A stretch of 64,000 bases of DNA from Paludibacter sp. (lineage in GTDB: Bacteria; Bacteroidota; Bacteroidia; Bacteroidales; Paludibacteraceae). Below the pieces are notes generated by a model. It saw only the letters and a program-made list of their open reading frames with translations. It had not been told where the DNA came from and searched no databases. The position numbers were made by a program, and so were the translations under genes. Of this stretch, positions 17,201-25,936 are shown piece by piece (position 1 is the stretch's first letter; each line of letters opens with the position of its first letter). The stretch spans positions 49,555-113,554 of the forward strand of contig JAQTUE010000021.1 of assembly GCA_028710415.1 (NCBI GenBank), written 5' to 3'.

Positions 17201-19777
17201 GCTTAAAGCAACACCGGAAGGTTCACCGGAATCCAGCTTATAATTTGTATCTTCCCGCTCAACTTTCCTGGTTTTTACACCACCCTTCCCCTCTGATGTT
17301 CTCGTTTGAACACTTCCACTTTCATCAGTTTTCACTTTACCTTCAAGCTTTGTAAATATTTTCCGGTAATGGTGGGCCTCGTCCAGGATAAGCATATCAC
17401 AACCAAGGTCCTCGATAGAAACTTTTGCATTTCCCAACCTGGATTCAACACGTTCTTTAATTTTCTCCATCAGTTTTGTACCGCTTCTTTCATCATAATC
17501 GCCATCGTCATCATCGGACATGCTATCACCTTGGGAAAGAATTTTGTACATCCGGTCAGCCACCTTATCGGAATCACGGGTGCCAAGCTTATTCATTTTC
17601 AAAGCATCTTCGGTAATAATAGTGATAGTTCCATCAGGTACCTCAGGGAACTTACCGGTCATGTATATAAGGTAAGTGTATTCCTCTTTTACAAGATTGT
17701 TGTATATCCTGCCGAAAGCTTTGGGATATGAATTTTTTAATTCAATTATTAAATTACTAAGCTGCCTTTCAAGTTTCTGGTACCTGTCCATGTTGCCAGA
17801 CATCTGAGCTTTCCCGAGTTGCTCAGTATAATTTTTTTGAAGCGCTTCAATTTTATTATTGATGCTATCCAGGGCATAATTTCTTGCCTTTTCAGCAAAT
17901 TTCCAAAGTGGATTTTCATCTGAGAACAGAGTATCGGGAACCTTATTATGTTTGTTTATTTCTGAATTTTGTTCCTGAACGAGTTTCCTGTTCTTCATGG
18001 CCATTTTAATGTCATTCAGTTCAGCATCGGTATACTCTTTTTCATCATAAACACGCGATTCATTAAGATTATAAAGTTCCCGTATAGCCGGGTAGTGATG
18101 TAACGCACCAACATATTTTTCAAGGCTACGCGCCTGTTTACCGCTTGTTTCTTTGATCCATTGATAGTATACATTTTTAGGTACGACTACCAGCGGTTTT
18201 TTTGCATAATGGTTTTCAATTGCCTGGGAAATACAAGCCAATGCACCGATTGTCTTCCCGAGTCCGACTTCAAGGGCTAAACATCCGGATTTGATATAAT
18301 TTATGAAGGCTACCGATTCGCGTTGGGTTTTATTCAGAACCAGCATTTGATTCCCGATAAATTTTGATATTGAAAAGCCAACCGGTATTTTTTTATAATC
18401 CGGCAGTGTAGTTGTATTGTACCGCTCATTCCAGAGGATCTTAAATCTCATTTTACACTCAGAAGTCAACTCTTCATAAATCATTTTCCTGAATAGCATT
18501 TCTGCAATTTCCTTGGCCTTCTGCTTTGCTTCTTCCCTTTGTTTTTTAGCGATTTTTTCTTCCGTCTTGTCTGCAGGTTTAGGGGCATGCCTATCCGCTT
18601 TAATAGCTTTACGCAGTAAGAAATCTTCCACATGACTCGGATCTGCATTCAGAAAAGCACTTCTCTCATGCTCTTTCAGGTAAAGAAAGTATTGAAGGAA
18701 AAGAGTAAATAGTGTAAATTCATCATTCTTTCTACTTTTATAATCCCTCAAAATAAAAACAGCATCCTCACCTTTTAATGTAAACGACCTGGAAAATTCA
18801 GAATGAGGTATGATATTGATCGTGTCGGCATCAGAATCATTGCGACTTATATCCATTTGTCGTGGCATACATGACAGAATTTCATTCTTCTGAGTCTCAA
18901 ACACTTTCTCGCCAAACATGTTCCGGATAACATCTTCATCCCTTTTAAGCAGGGTCATTTTTGCATTCATATCCCCGGAAAGATAAATCCATTTATAAAT
19001 AAATTTACCGTCATGGTAGTACAGGAATCCGTTTTTAATCAGGTCCTCCTTTGTATACTGAAAATCATCAATATAATTCTTGAACGGGATTGATGGATCC
19101 GCATATAAAAATGCCTCCAATTCTTCCCTGGATATTTCTTCATTAGACTTTTCAGCGACTTCACGGAATGTATATGTTTCGGGTCTGTCAGCCTGTTCCT
19201 CAGTGATCATTTCTCTTGTCTGTTTCCCGATTTGTTGAGGTTTACGGGACGGGGCGGCCGCTTTCTCTTTGGCGTAGTTATCAAAAACCTTTTCAAGTAT
19301 TTTTTCCTGAGAGATCCCACTCGTTGAGATTTCCTCATTAAACTTGTTGAAAATTTTAGGTATCGAAGGGACATCGATAACGTCAACTACATCCTTATCG
19401 CCGGAAACCATAATGCTACTTCCAAACCTGCCACCAAGAGACTGTTCTCCCAGAATCTTATCAGGGTTTTTCTTGAAATAAGCATCCCCAATGAAAGGAT
19501 TTCCGGATATTTCTTCTGCCGGCTCAGGGGCATTGCCAGTACCGGATATTTCTTCGACAGCTTGACCGGCCAGGCGCTCTTTCGTCTTGTCAGATACTGC
19601 CCCCTGGTAATTGATGACAATATCTTTATATAATTCTTCGTCCAGGTTATGTCCGACTACATCATCGACTGTGAAATTCTGAGTGATTGTTTCAAGCAGA
19701 TCAATGCCTTGCTTGGTCTCATTGGAAAGGATATCCATGTTCAACCCTTCGTCGATAATTATTTTGATCTTATACAT
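14258..19777 (-). CDS. Giant SNF2-type helicase of polyvalent-protein type
   Basis: The 1839-aa product contains a full SF2/SNF2 helicase core. Walker A is LEVGLGKT near residues 502-509, DEAH is at ~799-802, the LLTATPFEN motif is at ~880, and the motif VI region QINGRIWRQG is at ~1240. Residues 1-480 have no recognised domain. Residues ~1290-1700 are rich in coiled coil. Near 1770 there is an FKEGGKIPGAKN linker. Large helicases like this, beside large multi-domain proteins and a DNA methyltransferase, match the polyvalent proteins described in phages and conjugative elements, thought to enter the host with the DNA. The start is uncertain; a second ATG lies 13 residues in. Confidence 0.85.
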   Translation of the reverse strand: MYKIKIIIDEGLNMDILSNETKQGIDLLETITQNFTVDDVVGHNLDEELYKDIVINYQGAVSDKTKERLAGQAVEEISGTGNAPEPAEEISGNPFIGDAYFKKNPDKILGEQSLGGRFGSSIMVSGDKDVVDVIDVPSIPKIFNKFNEEISTSGISQEKILEKVFDNYAKEKAAAPSRKPQQIGKQTREMITEEQADRPETYTFREVAEKSNEEISREELEAFLYADPSIPFKNYIDDFQYTKEDLIKNGFLYYHDGKFIYKWIYLSGDMNAKMTLLKRDEDVIRNMFGEKVFETQKNEILSCMPRQMDISRNDSDADTINIIPHSEFSRSFTLKGEDAVFILRDYKSRKNDEFTLFTLFLQYFLYLKEHERSAFLNADPSHVEDFLLRKAIKADRHAPKPADKTEEKIAKKQREEAKQKAKEIAEMLFRKMIYEELTSECKMRFKILWNERYNTTTLPDYKKIPVGFSISKFIGNQMLVLNKTQRESVAFINYIKSGCLALEVGLGKTIGALACISQAIENHYAKKPLVVVPKNVYYQWIKETSGKQARSLEKYVGALHHYPAIRELYNLNESRVYDEKEYTDAELNDIKMAMKNRKLVQEQNSEINKHNKVPDTLFSDENPLWKFAEKARNYALDSINNKIEALQKNYTEQLGKAQMSGNMDRYQKLERQLSNLIIELKNSYPKAFGRIYNNLVKEEYTYLIYMTGKFPEVPDGTITIITEDALKMNKLGTRDSDKVADRMYKILSQGDSMSDDDDGDYDERSGTKLMEKIKERVESRLGNAKVSIEDLGCDMLILDEAHHYRKIFTKLEGKVKTDESGSVQTRTSEGKGGVKTRKVEREDTNYKLDSGEPSGVALSAFFLSTYIQLTNPTGNVILLTATPFENNPLEIYSMLALANYAELEKAGFESMQDFFDTYMKVDYGYKIKINGVEKDTILNGYVNLVQLRTIIRNVILHRTGEQADIQRPEKVIIPYTNTGLLPENITEIKTNLVPTDDQMELIHNIDLFIEGDLSLTDLQSRDMERFLIEETLKEQEEIEKAQSEESGDGSEEPEYSETTPEPKEKKTKDIIDVTLQIESEEIATRIIQAISLKRQVSLSPYLLKTRRAANIDPTPEELVESSPKLKYIMTCIKTVKEHHEKNGTPISGQIIYSVIGKNFFPKFKQYLIDPKNGIGFKPTEIAIVAGGMSDNDKEDAKKGFNDGTIKVLIASKSIQVGANLHKKGTVLYHLFYDWNPTDNEQINGRIWRQGAEYAAVRIVYPMVENSVDPFIFQYLENKTNRIKDIWDMAGVKSQMDLSDFDPRKMKTEAMTDPVKRAKLEIEIIKDETLSEITLTENKLKELKDIPTAIKLFKESISKASTHISDFHFGMASFREEELTKEMIEKTGEVRDELETIQDPVKEIERTRDENVAEKRSLISELEDNIAEITTKLQAEQASLKLKIADAAVSDDPGILKELQDRYKSLPATAEVEKTGVNKEIGNINKEITMIEKIAGKKIKALGDLSEKISKLENKIVSIEESYTKKIEAVQEQAKSKNELVRDGSKHDSLKEYYTLLMRESTYVINYLKDPMAEGKRTKHMEHFYYSSQDIAVDLETFKNRKSEYERIKIKYLEPMGISDENAEQIVLSYQMKVEELRSKITDIEALYSDLVKKFTTEYYERLANAKTPEQCAMDFALLNWLLDERVQQVTAIEDAEIVPEAIDKEYLETKVEMFKMVRETEVDQETIEFLNTKIEMFKMVIESEPAIPTSSGSPDKNLRIAAITEPAYAFKEGGKIPGAKNNLTSYVDLVNEGLMTKEQFVTFMREKGYKIMPKSIYSEIKNVDSYDFMIKIFDYNNLI

Positions 19778-19805
19778 ATCAATAGAATTTTAACAAATTT
19801 AAAAC

Positions 19806-22800
19806 TTATTCAATTGGGTTACCTCCACCATCAGTATTTAATTTATTCAGAATTTGTTTTGGTGTAGCCTTTTTGCCATTAAAATTGTATTTTCTTTTAC
19901 TCAGGACCACTTTTTTCTTAATAACAGCCTCCAACCCCTCAAGTTCAACTGGCTGGCCTGTCTGTTTAACTATGAAGTCCACGCCGCCATTTTCATGAGA
20001 CGGACCATGAATCAAACCACCTTCACCCAGCATTATAGGTTCAAGCTTTGACTGATAAACTTTATATTTAGCCTGGGCCATAACCAAAGTAAGCGGGGGA
20101 ACATCGCCATATTTGCTGGCATATATAATAAGGATCCCATTTTTATCCCATTCGGCGACAGTATTTAAAAGTTCCTGCCATACTGTTTTGCCGGATTTAA
20201 GCGGCACCTTAGCGAGCATGTCATGAATCTTGGTCCAGGTAAATGAGTAAGTAATAATCTCACTTACATCACTTTTTGGATCAGAAATGATTCTGTTTGC
20301 GGTTTTTTGTATCCGACTGAACTGATCATCATTTGCCCGGACATAATCATCCATTTCAGATCTCATCAAGTCAAGCCTTTTAAGAAATGTATTTGAATCA
20401 TAAATACTTTCTTTCATCAGATATGCATGAATACATTCATGGACAAATGTTGTTTCCATGGCCTCCTTCAGGCTAATTCCCAAAGATATTGCCCAGCCTC
20501 CCAGGCCGATCATTGAATTAGGCATAACTGAAAGAAATATATTCACAATCTCCTTTGATGAACCCGGAAGCCTCATAAGTACGGCATAAAATATAGCGCT
20601 TTCCGGGGGAGGGTTCAATTTGAACATTATCTTATTTCTCAGCTCTTCATGGCTTATTACAATAAGAGGCACATTTTTTTTCAACAGATAGCGTATTATG
20701 GGCTCATTATATTGGTTCATTACGCCCATGCTTTCTGAGAATGTCCGGATGTTTCTTTTATTGGTAGCCTTTAACTTCTGATAGAATCCCATCCATTCCT
20801 TTGATACCGGAATTCTACCGCCTTCTTCAAATTTCATTTTCGTGCTATCGATCGAATCGAATAATGTACGTCCTGATTGAATCATACCGCCTTCGGCATA
20901 TTTTTCATTTGAAATAGACAATGTATGCCCAGCTTTCAATATTTTTTCATTAAGTTTTATAATGTCAGAACTATCAATAATATCCTGAATATAATCGAAT
21001 ATTTGTTGCTTAACATCTTCAGTCTCATCATCACCTTCAAAATATAGTTCGGTAGATGAATGAAACTTTGTAGCAGTTTGATTCCTATTTGCGATGACAA
21101 TACTCAAATAATAATCCGCACTTGAAAAGGTTCCCTTATTTGTCGGATTTTCAGAATGATCCTTTACTCTTATTTGCATTAATTTTTCATCGCCTTCTTT
21201 ATCTTCACCAAGAATAATGTTAGAATAAGATGCAAATTTATCCCGGTCATAATCATAATAAAGCCAATCCATTATTATATCTGTCAGGCTTCTGGAGGTT
21301 TCTTCGTATGAAACTATTTCCTTTTGATCAATAATCTCTGGATCATTTCCTGTCTCAATCCTATCGTAATATTTTTTCAAATAATAATCATCTTCAACAG
21401 GATAGTCATCTAAAGTTTCACCGTCACCTAGTTCTCCTGTAAATAAGAGAGTGTCTTCCCTTCTTTCGAGTAAAACATCTGCGCTTTGATATTTACTATT
21501 ATTATCATCATCATCTATGTCGTCAAATGTTTTTCTCGCTGAATCTTCATTGTAACCGTAATATCTTTCATCCGTACTATCGGTATAATGAATATTTACA
21601 GTCCAAAAATATTTTTTTATCGTATTTTTAGAGTTTTCTTCTTTCCCAATAATACCTCCCTCACTGTATGTTACCGTGGCACCAACTGATTCAGCAGCTT
21701 GTTTCACTTTATCAGCGAAAGAGGGACCTTCCGGAGGTGATTTCATATTGAAAATATACTGATCATAAGCTTCTAGATCAGATATATGCTTACTCCCGCT
21801 TCTGTTATACCATCCAAATCGATCGGCATATTTGTAATATTTATAGGTATATGTGACAGATTCTGGTTTACCAGTATGACTTACTACTTGAACCTTAACT
21901 TCCTTTGGCCGTTTTGCTTTAAATTCATCAAACGTCGGGTAAGCGGTAGCAGATCTCACCGGCTCGATTGATTGCTGAGATTCCGGTATCTTCGGCGCGG
22001 GAATTACGATGGTTTCTTTTGTCAGTTTTTTCAGAAATTTTATAGGCACACGCTCAGTTACAACTAGCCTATCACCTATCTCAATAGGCATTAATAAAGC
22101 AAATGCATCATTGTCCGGCCGGATTAAAAGAGGCCTGGATGGTTCTGAAAATTCGAAAGTAATTATTTTTGATCCGGTTGATTTTAAGACCTGCAGGATA
22201 TTCAATAGAAAAATCGGATTTACTGCCATATCCATTTCATCGAAATCCAAAATCATTACTGGTGTGGGATCTTCAATATTTTTGAAGGATATTACAGCTG
22301 AGTTAGCTATCTCAATTAAAGAATCGATAGTTATGGGACTGGTTTTATCAGTATATTCAGGAATAACACTTTTATAATTAGGATATGCGCTGTTGATTGG
22401 TTTACCGGTGCCAGGATCAATAACCTTACCGTTATTTGGATCATTGGGATCCCCCGGAATAATGACTAGCTGATATGCATCACAAGCTACCATTTTTCCA
22501 TTGTCAATAAATACGCCTGTTAATGCGGGTCTTGATTTGCCTGAATCACTATCTTTTGTAGCGACAAAATAAGCAAGGCTTTGAATTCCGGATTTATTTA
22601 TTGGTTTGATGGGCCTTGCATAAACACTCAATTTACCACTTTCCAGTTCAATGGGCTTTTTAAGCTTAAAACCGGTCCTGGCCAATTCATTTAAAAAGTC
22701 ATTGGCAAACTGATTATATTCCGGACGCCGTATTTCTTTACCGGTAAGGCGTGTGTAAGCTTGATTAATATCACTTGTTTTGATATCTGAGACCATTTCA

Positions 22801-25019
22801 TTATATTTCTCTGCTAGGCTATCAGCATAAACCCCGTAAGTATCCTTGAAATCCTGTTCAGATTTGTACGAAGGAAATTCGCTCATCAGTGATTCCGGTG
22901 CCTGTATTTCCCTTTTTGCTTCCGGAATTACCTGCGGGGATCCCGGGATCTCTTTATTTTTATTTTTCAGTTTCAGAATCATGATAAGCGCCTGGGCCTT
23001 CGCCTTTGCTATTTCTACCGCATCAGGACCAGGGACGGGTTCTTTTGGTGCTTCCGGCTTTTTTACATCTTCCAAATCCTCATTAATGGCCTGGTAAATT
23101 TCAAGTGCAAGAACCCCAATTGTTTTTAAAGCGTCATTATCGTCACGGAAATAAATTACACCCATATAATCACCGGTAGTAAGATTGTCAATCTTGAATT
23201 CCCCGCTATTATCGAATAACAGGAAGCGATTACCGGAATAATCAAACTCTATTCCATTAATAAAATCCGGCTTAGTGCTCATTTTTTTGATCCCATAAGC
23301 ACCCAGGGCCTTCATTAACTCATAAGCCTCTTTGTCGCCTTTATGGAAATTAAATTTATAACCATAAAGCTTTCTTTCTTCATCAGCAGGCTCATGTTTC
23401 TGTTCGTCACCCTTTTCAAAAACCTTGGTTTCAATTTCCCTGGTCTGAATTTCTGAATAGATCCACATCATTATTTCATCATTGGAATCTTCCAGAAGCT
23501 TCCTTTTTTGTTTTTCAGTCAGCTCTTTACCTCCGTACATCTCCTGGTAGGTATTTTCAATATACCATTTAAGTCCGGATATGAAAGCCTTCAATTCCTT
23601 AATTGTTGACTGCTTAACGCTTTTGTGCCAGGCCTCGTTGGCCCGATAATCCTTGTTGACAAGACCAAAACGACCTAGATCTTTATCAAAACCATAAGCC
23701 CAGATCTGCATTAATTTGATTTGTGAAGGATCATAATTCTCATCTATATCATACACGTAAAACCAATAGGTAGGTGATTTAAAGACATGGCCAATGGTTA
23801 TTCCTGTTGAGGACTTTGATATTTTTTCCAGGTATCCAAATGGGATGTTTCTTTCAAGTTTTTGACCGGATTGATTTTTACCCAAAAATACCTTTGCAAC
23901 CCATTCATTATCCAGAATATGGGTTTCCACAACTTCACCCTCAGTATCAATTGTCACGCCCAAATAAGTTTCGTTTACCCGTACCTTATCGCCTGGCTGT
24001 AACTCGTAAGGCTTTTCAGGTTCTTTATTAGCAGATTGGGCCGCAGTACCGGATAAATATTCATTCAAATCAGCCTGAACTATTTCATAAATTTCACTTG
24101 CCAGTTGTTTTATTGTTTTAAGATTACCCTTATCCTCTTTGAAATCTGTCTGGCCAGCCATATATTTCTTTTGAGTGATGTTATCCATTTTAAATTCGCC
24201 GGAATTGTCAAAAATCAAATATTTTACTTCCCCGAAATTAAATTTTAGAACATTTGTAGACTGATCTTTTTCCGGTTTAACGATTTCAAAATTATAAGTA
24301 TCAATCAATTGATCCATTAATTCACTACCCTCTTTGTTAGGATATTTAAAATTGAAATGATATCCAAATATTGCACGTTCCTTTTCATCAAATCTTTTCG
24401 CTTCTTCTTCTTCGCTGATCGATACAGGGACAGATTTTGGTTTTTCATCCTTGTACCTTATATAATAGTCATCAAAGACAATGTAATAACCAAGTTCATC
24501 ATTCTTAGCCACATGAGCTGAGTAAATATAATGTGCGCGTCCAATGGCATCTTTAAGATCCTCGATAATGAAATTTACGGTATTACCGTTATTGTAAGTA
24601 CGCATTGCTTCTTCAGCAGGTTTGAATGATTCATTGGTTACAGTATTATACCTATTCGAATCATCCATGCCATCAAAATACTTGTACGTGGCATATTCCA
24701 TCTTACCGGCCTCTATCTCACCAATGATAACATCCTTCCGGGGTCCACGCTTTGCCTTCAAATATTCATCCATTGAGATCCGTCTACGAATTCTACCGGT
24801 ATCCGGCGCCGGCGTCTCGGCGCTCTCCACGGTTGCATCCTTGAAATAATCACGAATTTGCTTTTCCAGAGACTGTGAATAGGTTTTGTACCAAACCTTA
24901 CTCGGTTTACTCCACCTGAATCTATTATCTTTCAGGTATGTTAAAACAGCTTCAGAAGGTTTTTTGTCAAAAGCAACTTCTAAGCCATTCAGTTTCTCAT
25001 TTCTGCGAATCGTGACCAT
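19806..25019 (-). CDS. Giant mosaic polyvalent protein with clamp-like and HExxH domains
   Basis: The ~1737-aa product (from the ATG at 25019; an upstream start at 25034 would add five residues) is a chain of domains; positions count from 25034. Residues ~7-60 hold an aromatic-rich small domain (LKDNRFRWSKPSKVWYKTY). Residues ~223-325 and ~555-655 are an internal duplication ((Y/F)xFNF..., LIFDNSGEFKMDN, LKTI). Residues ~760-985 resemble a beta sliding clamp: RPALTGVFIDNGKMVACDAY and, at the end, RPLLIRPDNDAFALLMPI, near the usual RPxxI...LMPM ending of DnaN. HECIH at 1532-1536 is a zinc peptidase motif. EGG-x-I motifs lie at ~1125, 1379, 1405 and 1669. It is likely a DNA-transfer or replication scaffold; the parts are seen, the role is inferred. 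Confidence 0.75.
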   Translation of the reverse strand: MVTIRRNEKLNGLEVAFDKKPSEAVLTYLKDNRFRWSKPSKVWYKTYSQSLEKQIRDYFKDATVESAETPAPDTGRIRRRISMDEYLKAKRGPRKDVIIGEIEAGKMEYATYKYFDGMDDSNRYNTVTNESFKPAEEAMRTYNNGNTVNFIIEDLKDAIGRAHYIYSAHVAKNDELGYYIVFDDYYIRYKDEKPKSVPVSISEEEEAKRFDEKERAIFGYHFNFKYPNKEGSELMDQLIDTYNFEIVKPEKDQSTNVLKFNFGEVKYLIFDNSGEFKMDNITQKKYMAGQTDFKEDKGNLKTIKQLASEIYEIVQADLNEYLSGTAAQSANKEPEKPYELQPGDKVRVNETYLGVTIDTEGEVVETHILDNEWVAKVFLGKNQSGQKLERNIPFGYLEKISKSSTGITIGHVFKSPTYWFYVYDIDENYDPSQIKLMQIWAYGFDKDLGRFGLVNKDYRANEAWHKSVKQSTIKELKAFISGLKWYIENTYQEMYGGKELTEKQKRKLLEDSNDEIMMWIYSEIQTREIETKVFEKGDEQKHEPADEERKLYGYKFNFHKGDKEAYELMKALGAYGIKKMSTKPDFINGIEFDYSGNRFLLFDNSGEFKIDNLTTGDYMGVIYFRDDNDALKTIGVLALEIYQAINEDLEDVKKPEAPKEPVPGPDAVEIAKAKAQALIMILKLKNKNKEIPGSPQVIPEAKREIQAPESLMSEFPSYKSEQDFKDTYGVYADSLAEKYNEMVSDIKTSDINQAYTRLTGKEIRRPEYNQFANDFLNELARTGFKLKKPIELESGKLSVYARPIKPINKSGIQSLAYFVATKDSDSGKSRPALTGVFIDNGKMVACDAYQLVIIPGDPNDPNNGKVIDPGTGKPINSAYPNYKSVIPEYTDKTSPITIDSLIEIANSAVISFKNIEDPTPVMILDFDEMDMAVNPIFLLNILQVLKSTGSKIITFEFSEPSRPLLIRPDNDAFALLMPIEIGDRLVVTERVPIKFLKKLTKETIVIPAPKIPESQQSIEPVRSATAYPTFDEFKAKRPKEVKVQVVSHTGKPESVTYTYKYYKYADRFGWYNRSGSKHISDLEAYDQYIFNMKSPPEGPSFADKVKQAAESVGATVTYSEGGIIGKEENSKNTIKKYFWTVNIHYTDSTDERYYGYNEDSARKTFDDIDDDDNNSKYQSADVLLERREDTLLFTGELGDGETLDDYPVEDDYYLKKYYDRIETGNDPEIIDQKEIVSYEETSRSLTDIIMDWLYYDYDRDKFASYSNIILGEDKEGDEKLMQIRVKDHSENPTNKGTFSSADYYLSIVIANRNQTATKFHSSTELYFEGDDETEDVKQQIFDYIQDIIDSSDIIKLNEKILKAGHTLSISNEKYAEGGMIQSGRTLFDSIDSTKMKFEEGGRIPVSKEWMGFYQKLKATNKRNIRTFSESMGVMNQYNEPIIRYLLKKNVPLIVISHEELRNKIMFKLNPPPESAIFYAVLMRLPGSSKEIVNIFLSVMPNSMIGLGGWAISLGISLKEAMETTFVHECIHAYLMKESIYDSNTFLKRLDLMRSEMDDYVRANDDQFSRIQKTANRIISDPKSDVSEIITYSFTWTKIHDMLAKVPLKSGKTVWQELLNTVAEWDKNGILIIYASKYGDVPPLTLVMAQAKYKVYQSKLEPIMLGEGGLIHGPSHENGGVDFIVKQTGQPVELEGLEAVIKKKVVLSKRKYNFNGKKATPKQILNKLNTDGGGNPIE

Positions 25020-25023
25020 TGTT

Positions 25024-25242
25024 TTAGTCCTCAATTTGGTGACTGTGCTCGATCTGGTTAAGGCAATCCATTAAACTGGTATTACCCTGATCCAGGATCA
25101 TCGATTTAAGAGCTTTTTTCAACCTGATCCTGCCCAACTGCGTATTCATCATTCCGCAAACGTAGGGCATCTCTCCACATTTTACCTGATTATCAAGTTC
25201 CTGCTCTATCAAGTTTTCAAGGTCCTTTACTGTGTGTGGCAT
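25024..25242 (-). CDS. Hypothetical 72-aa protein
   Basis: A soluble, helical protein with two or three Cys and no recognised family. Its stop lies four bases before the ATG at 25019 of the giant mosaic gene, so the two probably share a message. It may be a small partner of that protein. Confidence 0.55.
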   Translation of the reverse strand: MPHTVKDLENLIEQELDNQVKCGEMPYVCGMMNTQLGRIRLKKALKSMILDQGNTSLMDCLNQIEHSHQIED

Positions 25243-25258
25243 GTTATATTTTTTTTAA

Positions 25259-25936
25259 TTAAAATAATCTTCGAAATTTTTGTGCAAATTCAGTTGGATC
25301 CTTATCCCTTTTTGAAGTATTACATTTTAAGCATGATAATACTATATTCCATGGATAGCTGACCCCGCCTTTACTAATTGGTTCATAATGATCTACCGTA
25401 TAATTCTTTTTTATATTTTTCCCACACCAATAGCATTTGTTCTTTTGTCTTTTAAGAATGTTGTCAATATCTTTCTGGGTATATGTCCCTTCGGACGCCC
25501 TTGTTAAATGTCGATGCTTTGCATTTGATATTCTTACTTTTTGTTTATTAGCAGCATAATATTTTTTTCTTTGCTCCAATACCCTTTCAGGGTTTTTTTC
25601 ACGCCACTCTTTTGCATATTTTAAATTTTCCTCCTTTTTAATTTTATATCTTTTTTTGTTATATGCTGTAATAAGCCCTTTCTTTTTTCTGGTTTCATAA
25701 TTTTTTTTATCCTGATTTCTGGCTTCTATCATATTAGCCATTCTTCTTTCTCTTGTTCTTTGAATCTGCTTATCTTTTTGTGATTCATATAATTTATGAA
25801 TTTGATCCTTATGTTGTTCTTTATATATTTTAAAACAATCTTTACACCAGGATGCATGGCCGTCTTTTTTGCATTTATTAATAGGAAATAAATCAATATC
25901 CTTCTTTTCTTTACATAATGTACAGATTTTTGTCAT
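25259..25936 (-). CDS. HNH endonuclease with N-terminal zinc ribbon
   Basis: The 225-aa product has an N-terminal zinc ribbon (CTLCKEKKDIDLF, then ASWCKDCFK), a long Lys/Arg-rich helical middle, and a C-terminal HNH module: CYWCGKNIKK, TVDHYEPISKGG and LSCLKCNTSKRD. This is the layout of group-I-intron and phage homing-type HNH endonucleases. Its ATG overlaps the methyltransferase stop by ATGA, so it is cotranslated. It may be a free-standing homing enzyme inserted in the polyvalent module. Confidence 0.85.
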   Translation of the reverse strand: MTKICTLCKEKKDIDLFPINKCKKDGHASWCKDCFKIYKEQHKDQIHKLYESQKDKQIQRTRERRMANMIEARNQDKKNYETRKKKGLITAYNKKRYKIKKEENLKYAKEWREKNPERVLEQRKKYYAANKQKVRISNAKHRHLTRASEGTYTQKDIDNILKRQKNKCYWCGKNIKKNYTVDHYEPISKGGVSYPWNIVLSCLKCNTSKRDKDPTEFAQKFRRLF

